64,000 bases of DNA, from assembly GCA_027483605.1 (NCBI GenBank), contig JAIXUE010000003.1:31566-95565 (forward strand), given 5' to 3'. The notes below the pieces were generated by a model, which worked only from the letters and a program-made list of their open reading frames with translations, did no database searches and was not told the origin of the DNA. Positions within the stretch are counted from its first letter, which is position 1, and each line of letters begins with the position of its first letter. Both the position numbers and the translations under genes were made by a program. Below are positions 8,400-17,786 of this stretch, in pieces. Source of the stretch: Cryomorphaceae bacterium (GTDB taxonomy: Bacteria > Bacteroidota > Bacteroidia > Flavobacteriales_D > Crocinitomicaceae).

Positions 8400-8462
8400 T
8401 ATTTACATTTAATTATGAGTTAGCTCCTTTTCTCTTTTTTATTTCCATTTCTCCTATAAAAA

Positions 8463-8852
8463 ATGTCAAAAGTTTCCGCCTTTCTTTTTTTAATGACGAT
8501 TGTTCTAGTGCTGCTATTGGACCTGCTGCTGTATGTCAAAGGTAGAGCTGGTGTTTTTGGATTTTTTCATTTTTGGCCGAGTTGCGCTTGTGTGCTCTTA
8601 CTGCTGCTGAGTAAACAATGGTCTGTTGATTTTCTTTTGGAGAGAGTAGACCTTATCATTTACAGCTTCCCTAGGATTGTACTTCTTTTCTTCTTTCAAT
8701 TCTTTTTTATCTTCTTACTGCATGTGCTGCGCATCTTGCTGCCTAACTTCTTGTCTACTGATAGCACCATTTTGCTTTTTGGGCTTTATAGTTCTCCTGT
8801 CCTTCTGTTTTCTTTTTGGTATTCATACAGTAAAAACAAGCTAAACTCATGA
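8463..8852 (+). CDS. Small polytopic membrane protein, unknown function
   Basis: 129 residues, almost entirely hydrophobic, with about four membrane-spanning stretches (approximate residues 5-25, 33-50, 68-92 and 102-120) and few charged residues. I do not recognise a family. It has an ATG start and its stop overlaps the start of the next gene by 4 bp (ATGA), so the two are probably co-translated. It is divergent from the XRE gene and shares its palindrome-bearing control region. Confidence 0.6.
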   Translation: MSKVSAFLFLMTIVLVLLLDLLLYVKGRAGVFGFFHFWPSCACVLLLLLSKQWSVDFLLERVDLIIYSFPRIVLLFFFQFFFIFLLHVLRILLPNFLSTDSTILLFGLYSSPVLLFSFWYSYSKNKLNS

Positions 8853-9247
8853 GATTCATTGGCAAAAAACCGCTTGCATTGGAATTGATTTTTGGTCCGG
8901 TTAAAAATTGGGATAGTCGCGGTATTTCCAAGCAGTTCAATTTATGCCACCTAGCTGACACTGTTTTTGTCTTTAAAGATTTATCAAGTTATCGCAACAG
9001 GGATGTCGAACTTCAATTAGAGCCCATTAATGTGAAGCACATCATTTTAGCTAAACGATTTTTTAAATTAGAACTTGTTGCGAGAGACAAATGGACGGGT
9101 GCTTACCCTGAATTCATGGTGCCTTTTGGGCCTTGCCCCAAGAAAATGATTTTTCGTTATAGCAATACCAAAGCCACAGTGCAGCTTTTGCGAATGTACG
9201 CTGAAGAACAGCAAATTACGCTAAAGGAGTTGGGTGAGCTAGCGTAG
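8849..9247 (+). CDS. Hypothetical protein, unknown family
   Basis: 132 residues, soluble, without a signal peptide. Composition is balanced and codon use looks like that of neighbours, which supports a real gene; the 4-bp overlap with the membrane-protein gene upstream supports an operon. No motif was recognised. Its 3' end overlaps the convergent DnaE-type gene by 32 bp. Confidence 0.6.
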   Translation: MRFIGKKPLALELIFGPVKNWDSRGISKQFNLCHLADTVFVFKDLSSYRNRDVELQLEPINVKHIILAKRFFKLELVARDKWTGAYPEFMVPFGPCPKKMIFRYSNTKATVQLLRMYAEEQQITLKELGELA

Positions 9248-12194
9248 TTGCTTGCGCAAGCCGCACATCTTCCAAAAAAGGTAACTTTTCTAAATACAAC
9301 ACCTCTAGGGTCAAATAAGCAAATTCTTCTGCGAGCTTCCCTTTTATCAAATAAATGCCTTTGCCGTAAAAAGGATAGTCGATGACTACCTGCGGAAAAT
9401 GAACGGTGTCAATGAAGTCGCCGTTTGGATCTAGGAAAGTTCCGAAATTCATGGTATCGCCTTTACTGGTCTTGGTTTGCTTGATGCTGACTAAATATCC
9501 ATAACTGCAGACCTTTTTTCCGATGTATTTTGAAAAGTCTTTAGCGGCAACAAATGGCTCGCGGAGGGCTTCTTTTAAGAGTAGAAAAGGATCGCACAAC
9601 GGAAAGCCCAATAATTCAAATTGTTCAAAATTAATTTCAAAGGGATGCTCTTCTAGTTCGGGTAAATACTGTTGCTTTTGCCGGACTTCAAATAATTCGG
9701 GCTTATGGCGTTCTTTAAAAGCTTTGTTGTGATAGAAATAAGCTTGCCACAAGAGTGCTTTGCGCGCTTTTTGAAAACTGCGCAGGGCGTCTATTCTGAT
9801 CAGAATACTCAGTTGTTCAAGCGGAATAGCGATCCTTTTCAAGAGGTTTTCTAAGCTTAAAAAAACACCGTTTTGCGCGCGTTCTAGCAGGAGTTTTTCA
9901 ATGAGCGCAGCTTCTATACCCAATACTAAATTGAAGCCAAGGAGCAATCGTTTTCCTTTTAATGTGCAATGATAGGCACCTTCATTGATGCAGGGCGCTT
10001 CTATTTGTGCACCAAAGCGCCTGGCTTCATGCACGTAGATTTCAGTGCGGTAATAGCCGCCAAAATTATTGATGCAGGCGGTGAGGTAAGCCAATGGATG
10101 GTGTGCTTTAAGATATAGGCTCTGGTAGCTCTCCACCGCATAAGAGGCCGAGTGGCCTTTGGAAAAAGCGTAGCTGGCAAAGCTTTCGATTTGCCGCCAA
10201 ATGTCTGAAGCAAATTGGGCCTCGTGCCCTCTTTGAAGACAAGAAGCCATAAAGCTTTCTTGAATGCGCAAAAATTCGGACCTCGAACGGAATTTGCCCG
10301 ACATGCCTCGACGCAAGACATCGGCCTCGGCCAAACTGAGCCCCGCTAAGTAATGCGCCACCTTAATGACGTCTTCTTGATAGACCATAACGCCGTAGGT
10401 GTCTGGCATAATGGCCAAGAGCAGCGGATGGATTGCTTTGCGGCGTTCGGGCTCGCGGTGACGTAGGATATATTGTTGCATCATGCCAGATTGCGCGACG
10501 CCTGGCCTGATAATAGAGCTGGCGGCCACCAAAGCCAGATAGTTATCTACCTGGAGCTTAATGAGCAGCATGCGCATGGCCGGAGACTCTACGTAAAAAC
10601 AACCTAGGGCCCAGCCATTGCGAAGAAATTGCGCAATTTTTGGATCTTGTTTCAAGACTGATATATTGTGGATGTCGGGGTCTGCTTGCGCTGGATGGGC
10701 CTGACGAATGATGTCCAGGGCTTCTGAAATTTTACCCAAACCGCGCTGACTCAGGACGTCGAATTTATAGAGCCCGACGTCCTCGGCTTCTAGCATTGAG
10801 AATTGGGTGCAGGGATAACCTTTTGGAGGCATGAAACAGGCGCTGAATACGGCTAGCGGGCGCTCGCTAATGACAATACCTCCTGCATGCAGACTCAAGT
10901 GCGAGGGCAAGCCTTCGATGTATTTTGCATAGCGCAAAATGAGCACGCCGAGTTCGCTGAACTCCGCAATGCTGCCTTTGCCCCTACTGAGTGTTTTGCT
11001 GACGCCGGCAGGTAAGCCAAAAACCTTACCGAGCTCGTGAATACAGGCGCGGTATTGAAAGGTGCTGTAGGTACAGAGCCAAGCGGCATTGGGGTAGCGC
11101 TCAAAAATATAGCGAATGACGTCGTCGCGGTCTTTCCAGGAGAAATCGATGTCGAAGTCTGGTGGGTTTTTGCGGTAAAGGTTGATGAAGCGCTCAAAAT
11201 AGAGATCGAGTTCTAGTGGGTCGACGTCGGTGATGCGCAAGAGGTAAGCCACAAGGCTGTTGGCACCACTACCCCGCCCCACATAAAAATAGCCTTTGGC
11301 GCGCGCATAAGAAGTGAAGTCATGGGTAATGAGAAAATAAGAAAGGTAGTTTTTCTCGGCAATGACCTCGATTTCCATCTCGATGCGCGCGATGATTTCA
11401 TCGGTGATGGTATTGTAGCGGTAGCTCAGGCCTTCGGCACAAAGTTCTCTTAAGCGCTGTAGGTCGGCGGCTTTGGAGCCCAACAAGTTTTTAGGTTGTT
11501 GGGGAGCTGCTTTTTCCCCAAATTCAAAGTGTATGTTGCATTGGGCAAGTAGTTGTTGGGTATTTGTGAAAAGTACTGGCGCTACCGCATAAATATCTTG
11601 GCACTGGGCAGCAGCTAAAAGTTTTTCTGTGGGTGGCGCTTGGTCTTGTGGTGGCAATTTAGACAAGAGGCAATTGCTGGAAATGGCACGGAGCAAACGA
11701 TGGGTATTGTGATCGCGTTTGTGACGAAAAGTCATGGGGATATCTGCTACATATTTGGAGGTATCAAATGGCAAATCTTGCCGCTGCCATTTGAGGATTT
11801 GCTGTGGTTGTACAGCGATGAATTCATGAGCGCACAAAGCAAGGGGGTGCTGTTCTAAGGGGTACCAAACCCAACAATTTGAAAAGAAAGGCAGCGGCAG
11901 CGCGAACGATTTTTTAGCTAAGAGCTGTTGTGTAAGGTAGCTATTGAGTTCTTGAAAACCTTGGTTGTTTTGCGCAATAATGGTAGCGATGTGTTGTAGT
12001 CCGTTGCGCAGCTCTAGGCCAAGCAGCGGCTTGATGCCTTGTTGTTGGGCGGCGCGCACAAAGGAGAGCCCGGAACCCGTGTGGTTGATGTCGGTGAGCA
12101 GCAGTTGGGCATAGCCATTTTGCTGAGCCCAAAGCAGCAGTTCTTCTGGCTTGAGGATGCCATAGCCTAAACTAAAACAAGAATGTACGCGCAT
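9216..12194 (-). CDS. dnaE: DNA polymerase III alpha-subunit-like protein (short DnaE, probable error-prone polymerase)
   Basis: 992 residues, shorter than the replicative DnaE (usually over 1,150). N-terminal PHP domain, then the polymerase palm with PPDFDIDF near residues 344-351 (Asp346, Asp348, Asp350), preceded by YVGRGSGANSLVAYLL, and finger/thumb sections including GCFYVESPAMRMLL. A C-terminal OB-like part ends the protein. The first PHP motif reads VHSCFSLGYG where active PHP domains have HSHxS, and the TDHG position reads TDINHTG, so PHP nuclease activity is doubtful. It starts 5 bp after dinB ends, so both form an operon. This pairing is common in Bacteroidota and points to damage-tolerant synthesis; the main replicative enzyme is presumably elsewhere. 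Confidence 0.88.
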   Translation of the reverse strand: MRVHSCFSLGYGILKPEELLLWAQQNGYAQLLLTDINHTGSGLSFVRAAQQQGIKPLLGLELRNGLQHIATIIAQNNQGFQELNSYLTQQLLAKKSFALPLPFFSNCWVWYPLEQHPLALCAHEFIAVQPQQILKWQRQDLPFDTSKYVADIPMTFRHKRDHNTHRLLRAISSNCLLSKLPPQDQAPPTEKLLAAAQCQDIYAVAPVLFTNTQQLLAQCNIHFEFGEKAAPQQPKNLLGSKAADLQRLRELCAEGLSYRYNTITDEIIARIEMEIEVIAEKNYLSYFLITHDFTSYARAKGYFYVGRGSGANSLVAYLLRITDVDPLELDLYFERFINLYRKNPPDFDIDFSWKDRDDVIRYIFERYPNAAWLCTYSTFQYRACIHELGKVFGLPAGVSKTLSRGKGSIAEFSELGVLILRYAKYIEGLPSHLSLHAGGIVISERPLAVFSACFMPPKGYPCTQFSMLEAEDVGLYKFDVLSQRGLGKISEALDIIRQAHPAQADPDIHNISVLKQDPKIAQFLRNGWALGCFYVESPAMRMLLIKLQVDNYLALVAASSIIRPGVAQSGMMQQYILRHREPERRKAIHPLLLAIMPDTYGVMVYQEDVIKVAHYLAGLSLAEADVLRRGMSGKFRSRSEFLRIQESFMASCLQRGHEAQFASDIWRQIESFASYAFSKGHSASYAVESYQSLYLKAHHPLAYLTACINNFGGYYRTEIYVHEARRFGAQIEAPCINEGAYHCTLKGKRLLLGFNLVLGIEAALIEKLLLERAQNGVFLSLENLLKRIAIPLEQLSILIRIDALRSFQKARKALLWQAYFYHNKAFKERHKPELFEVRQKQQYLPELEEHPFEINFEQFELLGFPLCDPFLLLKEALREPFVAAKDFSKYIGKKVCSYGYLVSIKQTKTSKGDTMNFGTFLDPNGDFIDTVHFPQVVIDYPFYGKGIYLIKGKLAEEFAYLTLEVLYLEKLPFLEDVRLAQATTLAHPTPLA

Positions 12195-12199
12195 TTGTT

Positions 12200-13417
12200 T
12201 TAAATACTGCGATTGGCCAATAAAATGGGCGGTTCGCCATCGAAGGGATTGTGGTAGCCAATGCTTCTTGCCTCTAGACCTGCTGCTCTGACAACTGCGC
12301 GGTCTCCGTAGCGAGTTCGAATATGATCAAGGGCTTTGTAGAGGGCAGGAAAAGCGAGGTCTTGGTCAAAGAGCCGCAGTTGGTGAGCACCCGAAACCAA
12401 AGAGCTGAAGCGAACGCCGATGAGGCGCACCAGTACGCGCCGCTGGTAGAGTCGCTTGAAAAGTTCCTGAACCAAAGGCAGGAGCTCGTGGTCAGCGGCA
12501 GTATAGGCAATTTGTTGTTGGAGGGTTTGGGTCTGAAAATCTGCATAGCGGACCTTGACTGTAACCGTTCCGGTGAGTTTACCTGCTCGGCGCAATTGAA
12601 AAGTGAGGTTTTCGGCCATAGCGGTCAGGATGCCGCTGAGCTTACCGACGTCTGTGGTGTCTTGATGGAAGGTGCGCTCGTTAGAAATAGACTTGCGTTC
12701 GTTGTAGGGCTCTACAGGGCTCAGGTCTATGCCTTGGGCTTTGGACCAAATACTGCGGCCGTTTTCGCCGAGCGCCTGTTCTACGAGTTCTAAGGGCAAG
12801 GCTTGCAGGGTGCCGATTTTTTTGACACCTAAGCTGCAGAGTGTTTGATAGGTTTTGGGGCCAACCATCGGAATTTTTTGCACGGAGAGCGGCGCCAAAA
12901 AGTCTTTTTCTGAGCCGTAGTTGATGTGGAGTTGGTTGTTGGGTTTTGCTTCGCCGGTTGCCACTTTTGAAACCGTTTTGTTTTCGGACAAGCCAAAGGA
13001 AATGGGCAAGCCCGTTTCTTTGATGATGCGAGCGCGCAATTCGGAGGCGTAGGTCCAGATGCCGAAAAAGCGATCCATGCCGGTGAAGTCGATGTAAAAT
13101 TCGTCGATGGACATTTTTTCATAGATGGGAACAGCCTCTTTGATGACGTCGGTCACGAGTCTGGAGAATTTGCTGTAGGTTTGGGTGTTGCCTTTGATGC
13201 AAATAGCTTCTGGGCAGCGCTCTTTGGCCATTTTCATGGACATGCCTGAGTGCACGCCAAAGCGCCGGGCTTCATAGCTGCAAGAAGCAACAACTCCGCG
13301 TTCGCTGGTGCCGCCAATGAGAATAGGTTTGTGATGGAGGCGGCTATCTAAGAGGCGCTCACAAGAGACAAAAAAGGTATCGAGGTCCATATGAACAATC
13401 GAACGACGCGTAGCCAT
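12200..13417 (-). CDS. dinB: DNA polymerase IV (Y family)
   Basis: 405 residues. The Y-family active site is complete: HMDLDTFFVSCE (Asp11) near the start and MSIDEFYIDF (Asp105, Glu106), followed by the helix-hairpin-helix IPMVGPKTYQTLCSLGVKKIG and the little-finger domain. It inserts bases opposite lesions with low fidelity. It is the first gene of a two-gene operon with the short dnaE. No lexA-like or imuA-like gene is adjacent. The ATG at 13417 is followed at once by conserved sequence (RRSIVHMDLD), so the start is secure. The 216-bp gap to lemA must hold both divergent promoters; I found no convincing SOS box. Confidence 0.95.
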   Translation of the reverse strand: MATRRSIVHMDLDTFFVSCERLLDSRLHHKPILIGGTSERGVVASCSYEARRFGVHSGMSMKMAKERCPEAICIKGNTQTYSKFSRLVTDVIKEAVPIYEKMSIDEFYIDFTGMDRFFGIWTYASELRARIIKETGLPISFGLSENKTVSKVATGEAKPNNQLHINYGSEKDFLAPLSVQKIPMVGPKTYQTLCSLGVKKIGTLQALPLELVEQALGENGRSIWSKAQGIDLSPVEPYNERKSISNERTFHQDTTDVGKLSGILTAMAENLTFQLRRAGKLTGTVTVKVRYADFQTQTLQQQIAYTAADHELLPLVQELFKRLYQRRVLVRLIGVRFSSLVSGAHQLRLFDQDLAFPALYKALDHIRTRYGDRAVVRAAGLEARSIGYHNPFDGEPPILLANRSI

Positions 13418-13633
13418 AGGTACTGTCAGTTTAAAAGTGAAACAATAAAAGTTCGATTGGTTGGTGCTACAAAATTAAACACATTGACGAATTACTCATC
13501 ATTAATTTGATTAATTTATCATCAAAAGTTATCAACAAATAAAAAAGACCAATAAACACCCTGACATTGTGTCATTTTTGTAACTTGGAACATAATTTGT
13601 AACAAGCACACCGAACACTTAAATCCGTAAAAA

Positions 13634-14188
13634 ATGAAACCAATTTATGTCGTCTTGGCCGCAATCGGCGCCCTACTCCTCTTCCTATTCTTAGGATATT
13701 ACAACATGTACAATAAAGCTGTTGGCCTTCAAGAAGGGCTCGACGAAAAATTTGCCAACGTACAATCTGCCTACCAGCGCAGAGCAGACCTCATTCCTAA
13801 TCTACTTGAAACCGTCAAAGGTGCTGCCCAAAATGAAAAAGATATCCTCACACAAGTCACGCAAGCAAGAGCGGGAATTGTGGGCGCCAAAACACCTCAA
13901 GACCTCGAACTCATGGGTCGCAAAATCAATACAGCCATCAATTTGGCTTATGAAGCGTATCCACAAATCCGCTCTACCGAAAACTTCAGTCAGTTTCAAA
14001 GTCAATTAGAAGGTACTGAAAACCGCATCAAGACAGAACGCGATCGCTACAACGAGTCGGTGAAGGAATACAATACGCACATCCGAGGCTTTTTTGCGCG
14101 CTTTTTCTTGAATAGCGAAGAGTTTCCAAGAAAAGAAGGATTTGCAGCTGCTGCAGGCTCAGAAAACGCCCCAAAGGTCAAGTTTTAA
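13634..14188 (+). CDS. lemA: LemA family protein
   Basis: 184 residues. One N-terminal membrane helix (VVLAAIGALLLFLFLGYYNMYN) is followed by a helical domain with the LemA hallmark QRRADLIPNLLETVKGAAQNEKDI near residues 50-72. LemA proteins are membrane-anchored four-helix-type proteins of unclear function, frequently encoded with TPM-domain proteins as here. The stop and the next start share one base (TAATG). Confidence 0.93.
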   Translation: MKPIYVVLAAIGALLLFLFLGYYNMYNKAVGLQEGLDEKFANVQSAYQRRADLIPNLLETVKGAAQNEKDILTQVTQARAGIVGAKTPQDLELMGRKINTAINLAYEAYPQIRSTENFSQFQSQLEGTENRIKTERDRYNESVKEYNTHIRGFFARFFLNSEEFPRKEGFAAAAGSENAPKVKF

Positions 14189-14607
14189 TGCTCAGCAACC
14201 TCGAACAACAAAAGGTCTTGGCCAGCATTGCAGCAGCTGAGGCCACAACGAGTGGCGAGCTGCGCGTACACCTCGAGGCTTCTTGCTCCATTGATCCAGT
14301 GGCTCGCGCCGTCGATTTATTTTATGAACTCGGCATGCAAGCCACCGAACAACGCAATGGTGTATTGATCTACGTGGCCTACGAAACCAAAAATTTAGCC
14401 ATCATTGGCGATGTTGGCATCAATGAATTAGTGCCAGCTGATTTTTGGGATAGCGTGCGCGACATCATGGTAGCAAACTTTAAGAAAGGTCAAATTGCCG
14501 AAGGGCTCTGTGCAGCTATTGCCGAGGCTGGAATACAGCTCGCACAGTATTTTCCACCGCAGGCCAACGACCAAAACGAATTGTCAAATCAAATCAGTTT
14601 CGGATGA
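14188..14607 (+). CDS. TPM-domain protein, soluble form
   Basis: 139 residues, no signal peptide and no membrane helix, so it is probably cytoplasmic. The whole protein is a TPM (TPM_phosphatase) domain: EATTSGELRVHLEASC at the start and a central VLIYVAYETKNLAIIGDVGI, then a helical end. The domain is found in the thylakoid protein TLP18.3 and in bacterial YgcG-type proteins, where its role is uncertain. It is sandwiched between lemA and a larger membrane-anchored TPM gene, with overlaps on both sides, so the three are one transcription unit. Confidence 0.85.
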   Translation: MLSNLEQQKVLASIAAAEATTSGELRVHLEASCSIDPVARAVDLFYELGMQATEQRNGVLIYVAYETKNLAIIGDVGINELVPADFWDSVRDIMVANFKKGQIAEGLCAAIAEAGIQLAQYFPPQANDQNELSNQISFG

Positions 14608-15371
14608 ACAAATCATTCTCTCTACTCCTGATCCTGACTTTTTTTGGTAGTTTATTTGGGCAAATCCCCAAGCCCATTTCCCCTCCCTGCTTTCTAAATA
14701 ACTATTCTACAACCAACATCCTTAGCGAAGCCCAAAGAGCACAAATTGAGCAGCGCTTAGACCAATTCGAACAAGAAACCAGCAATGAAATCACGGTCGT
14801 GCTCATCGATGATTTAGACGGAGACGAACCCTGGCATTTCGCCACCGAACTCGGAGAGCAATGGGGTGTCGGAAAAGCAGAAAAAGACAACGGTCTCGTT
14901 TTTTTGATCAAACCCACAGAAGAAAATGGCGGCAGGCAAGTCTATTTAGCACCCGGTCGTGGTTTAGAGGCCGTTATTACCGACCTCACCTGCCAGGATA
15001 TCGTTCAACACGAAATCTTGCCAAACTTCAAAGAAGGGCAATATGCCAAAGGGATCAATCAAGCGCTCGACGTCTTGTTTGGGCTCGCTAAAGGCGAAAT
15101 CAATGAAAAAAGCTACCGCAAAAACCTGCGTCAACACAACTGGTTTGGCGGCGTATTTTCTTTAATTTTCATCCTAGTTGCCCTCTATCTTTTGATCAAG
15201 CGCGGCGGCGGTGGAGGCACTACCTTTGGCGGCAGACGCAGCGGCCCAGGCTTCTTTTACTTTGGCGGCTTTGGCGGCGGCTACGGCGGCGGATCTTCTT
15301 CTGGAGGCGGCGGCTTTGGTGGCTTTGGCGGCGGTAGTTTTGGTGGCGGTGGCTCGGGCGGTAGCTGGTAA
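14604..15371 (+). CDS. TPM-domain membrane protein (YgcG-like) with glycine-rich tail
   Basis: 255 residues. A signal peptide (to FGQIPKP) leads into a TPM domain (about 35-165; ETSNEITVVLIDDLDG, VYLAPGRGLEAVITD), one membrane helix (FSLIFILVALYLLIKR, about 192-207), then a tail composed almost only of Gly, Ser and Phe (GGFGGGYGGGSSSGGGGFGG). This is the standard YgcG layout: periplasmic TPM domain and cytoplasmic Gly-rich tail. Third gene of the lemA unit, overlapping the previous gene by 4 bp. Confidence 0.9.
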   Translation: MNKSFSLLLILTFFGSLFGQIPKPISPPCFLNNYSTTNILSEAQRAQIEQRLDQFEQETSNEITVVLIDDLDGDEPWHFATELGEQWGVGKAEKDNGLVFLIKPTEENGGRQVYLAPGRGLEAVITDLTCQDIVQHEILPNFKEGQYAKGINQALDVLFGLAKGEINEKSYRKNLRQHNWFGGVFSLIFILVALYLLIKRGGGGGTTFGGRRSGPGFFYFGGFGGGYGGGSSSGGGGFGGFGGGSFGGGGSGGSW

Positions 15372-15445
15372 TTAAAGTATCGTTGAATAAAAGTGAAAAA
15401 GAAAGAATAAATTCGCACCACTGATTTAGTAATATCAACCGCACC

Positions 15446-16405
15446 ATGACAACACCATTATCAAAATATCTCTTCGGGATCTTTATTTTCCTGTTTCTTC
15501 AAACGTCGCTTGCGCAACAAACACAAACCATTGCGTTCTACAATGTAGAAAATCTATTTGACACCATTGATGGCAGCAACGACGACGCCGAGTTTTTGCC
15601 AAGTGCCGAAAGCAATTGGAATACAGAGAAGTACAACACCAAAATCCAACACATCCGCCAGGTAATGGCTGCGCTCAACATGCCAATGATCATGGGGGTT
15701 TGTGAAATCGAAAACAGAAGTGTATTAGCAGATGTCATTGGCCAAGACAAACGCTACGGAATTGTACACCACGACAGCCCCGACGCACGCGGCATAGACG
15801 TCGCTATGCTGTACCGAAAAGACTTACTGCGCTTGAAAGCTTCTGGAAAAATCCGTTTTACACTTCCCGGCGACAGCATCCCGACTTCCCGCGACATCGT
15901 TTGGGCCAAATACCAATACAAAAAAGAATATTTATATGTTTTGGTCAATCACTGTCCGAGCCGCCGCGGTGGCCAAGAAGAGAGCGCAGCCCGGCGCCTG
16001 ACAGCTGCACAGTATGCCACACAATTCATCGATTCGATTCAGCGCAGCGAACCCAATGCTAAAATCATCTTTATGGGAGATTTAAATGATCATCCGCAAG
16101 ATGCTGCTCCACAACTTATTGCAACCAAATTAACACCTCAAATTACCAAGGCGAGTGGCCAATTTGGCGGTTCATATAACTACAAAAACGAATGGGACGT
16201 GCTCGATCATATCTTTGTGTCTGCCAATGCCCTGAACGGAAAAATACAGTTTCAAACTGAAAGCGGCAAAATTCATGACTTTCCTTATTTACTCACCGAG
16301 TATAAAGGACAAACTGTTCCAAGCAGAACTTATGCAGGCCCTAAATATTTAGGAGGTTACTCCGATCACTTGCCCGTATCTATCCAAGTCATCTTACACC
16401 CTTAA
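15446..16405 (+). CDS. Secreted endonuclease/exonuclease/phosphatase-family protein
   Basis: 319 residues with a signal peptide (LFLQTSLAQQ). The EEP fold motifs appear in order: YNVENLFD near residue 34, VCEIENR (metal-binding Glu) near 91, FMGDLNDHP near 211, and YSDHLPV (Ser-Asp-His) near the C-terminus. Such proteins hydrolyse phosphodiester or phosphomonoester bonds; in Bacteroidota the exported ones are candidates for extracellular nucleic acid breakdown. The substrate cannot be told from sequence. It converges on the next gene with a 4-bp overlap. Confidence 0.88.
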   Translation: MTTPLSKYLFGIFIFLFLQTSLAQQTQTIAFYNVENLFDTIDGSNDDAEFLPSAESNWNTEKYNTKIQHIRQVMAALNMPMIMGVCEIENRSVLADVIGQDKRYGIVHHDSPDARGIDVAMLYRKDLLRLKASGKIRFTLPGDSIPTSRDIVWAKYQYKKEYLYVLVNHCPSRRGGQEESAARRLTAAQYATQFIDSIQRSEPNAKIIFMGDLNDHPQDAAPQLIATKLTPQITKASGQFGGSYNYKNEWDVLDHIFVSANALNGKIQFQTESGKIHDFPYLLTEYKGQTVPSRTYAGPKYLGGYSDHLPVSIQVILHP

Positions 16406-17748
16406 TCGAGCTTTGCCGAGGCAGTTTTCAAAGGTAGTTTTTGCTTGTAGAGAAACTTCTTTTGTGTCGACTCAAAAGGTCGGTAAATGAAATACACTTC
16501 GTTGTTGTGCACCCTCACCTTCTCGACATACCTGAAAGCCAGCTTTACTTTCTGCGTGATCAATCCGGTTTGTAAATCAATGAGGCCAACATAACAATGT
16601 CCTTGCTGCTCATATACAGCATAGATTTTTCCGGTATGGCGATCTTGTTGAAGGTTTCTCTGAAAACCACTCTGCTTGGCGTGGTAATGATGAGCAATTG
16701 GCGTGGAGCGCACAGGTGTGCCGTCGGTCAAAAATACCCGCAAGAGATCTTTGGGGTAATCAAAAATATAAATCGTGTCCTGCACCAAAAACAGTGGAGC
16801 GTAAACTGGCTGATAATACAAAGACTGTGTAAAATACGCTGCTCCAACATAAATTTCTGCGTCAATCCCGGTCTGATTTTCTAAATTTTTCGCCCAAAGC
16901 TTGGTGCGTACGTCTACCCACTTGTATTCTGATCGATACAGCTCCATCATGAGGTCATCTTGGATCTCTACCAGCATTTTATAAGTAGAATCAAGTTGAT
17001 CTACACTTCCGTATTCAAAAGCGGGATAAACATCGCTATAACTCGAGTAAAACAAACGTGTTTGATTACTGTCTACTATAGGCACAAGATATTTGAAAAA
17101 GTAATCCTTTGGGATGTTTACCAAATGATAATTGCTATCGATGACTTCTACGCCAAAAACACTTTCAGCTGTCAAGACATGTATGTTACCTCTGAAATCG
17201 CGTTTAAGGGCCTGTGCGCGCACTGGAATGGCTAAAATCGCTGCAGCATGATCTTCTTTAATGACCTGAAGCTGCGCATCTTTTTGCAGGTTTTTGTCAT
17301 AGGTAAGCAAAATAAGTTCGCCCTGAGCATCTAATTCAAAATCGGACACGCTGTATGTTTGAGAAGCGTAGACGGTGTCTGGCTGATTGGGCTTCAAGAC
17401 CACCTCTTTTTCTACTTGAATACGATCGGCTTTGAGCGCAATGCGAAGTTGGATGGTATCGGCTGATTCAAAATAAGGTATTTTACGCTTGCCTGTCGGA
17501 TAAAAAGCATGAGTGAAACTCAAAAAAGCCGCTTCCCGGTTTGCTGGATTGATTTGTGTCAGGGGCAACACAAGCGATCCATTTGACCTTGAGCTGCCAA
17601 AAGCCAAAGTGTCTGAGCCTGAAATAAGCCAGCATTGAACGTTGGGGATGCTATCTTTTGTTTGGAGATCAGTAAAGGTGCACTTTAGGGCTTGAGAAAA
17701 GCCCATCAAGCTAAAAAGCACAAAGAATATCAACCAGAACAGCCGCAT
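16402..17748 (-). CDS. Exported hypothetical protein, possibly a beta-propeller
   Basis: 448 residues with a clear signal peptide (FFVLFSLMGFSQA). Residues about 20-120 look like an Ig-like or carboxypeptidase-regulatory-type domain (FTDLQTKDSIPNVQCWLISG). The rest has regularly spaced beta strands with aromatic and Asp residues, in the manner of a propeller. It has no T9SS sorting domain and no lipobox. The family was not recognised. It stands alone between convergent EEP and co-directional ilvE genes. Confidence 0.7.
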   Translation of the reverse strand: MRLFWLIFFVLFSLMGFSQALKCTFTDLQTKDSIPNVQCWLISGSDTLAFGSSRSNGSLVLPLTQINPANREAAFLSFTHAFYPTGKRKIPYFESADTIQLRIALKADRIQVEKEVVLKPNQPDTVYASQTYSVSDFELDAQGELILLTYDKNLQKDAQLQVIKEDHAAAILAIPVRAQALKRDFRGNIHVLTAESVFGVEVIDSNYHLVNIPKDYFFKYLVPIVDSNQTRLFYSSYSDVYPAFEYGSVDQLDSTYKMLVEIQDDLMMELYRSEYKWVDVRTKLWAKNLENQTGIDAEIYVGAAYFTQSLYYQPVYAPLFLVQDTIYIFDYPKDLLRVFLTDGTPVRSTPIAHHYHAKQSGFQRNLQQDRHTGKIYAVYEQQGHCYVGLIDLQTGLITQKVKLAFRYVEKVRVHNNEVYFIYRPFESTQKKFLYKQKLPLKTASAKLD

Positions 17749-17786
17749 ATTAGTAATGATGCAAAGCTCAGTAGGTTTTCACAATT

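Noticed and set aside
12323-12793. 156-codon plus ORF inside dinB
   Set aside because: Antisense to a well conserved polymerase gene; no start context or family.
13418-13633. Possible SOS box or operator between dinB and lemA
   Set aside because: ATTAATTTGATTAATTT direct repeats and a TAATTTTG box without a -33 partner are present, but no symmetric element could be tied to LexA, whose site in this phylum is not fixed.
15195-15371. GGCGGC-rich tract that looks like a DNA repeat array
   Set aside because: It encodes the Gly-rich tail normal for YgcG-type TPM proteins, so it is not a separate repeat or CRISPR element.
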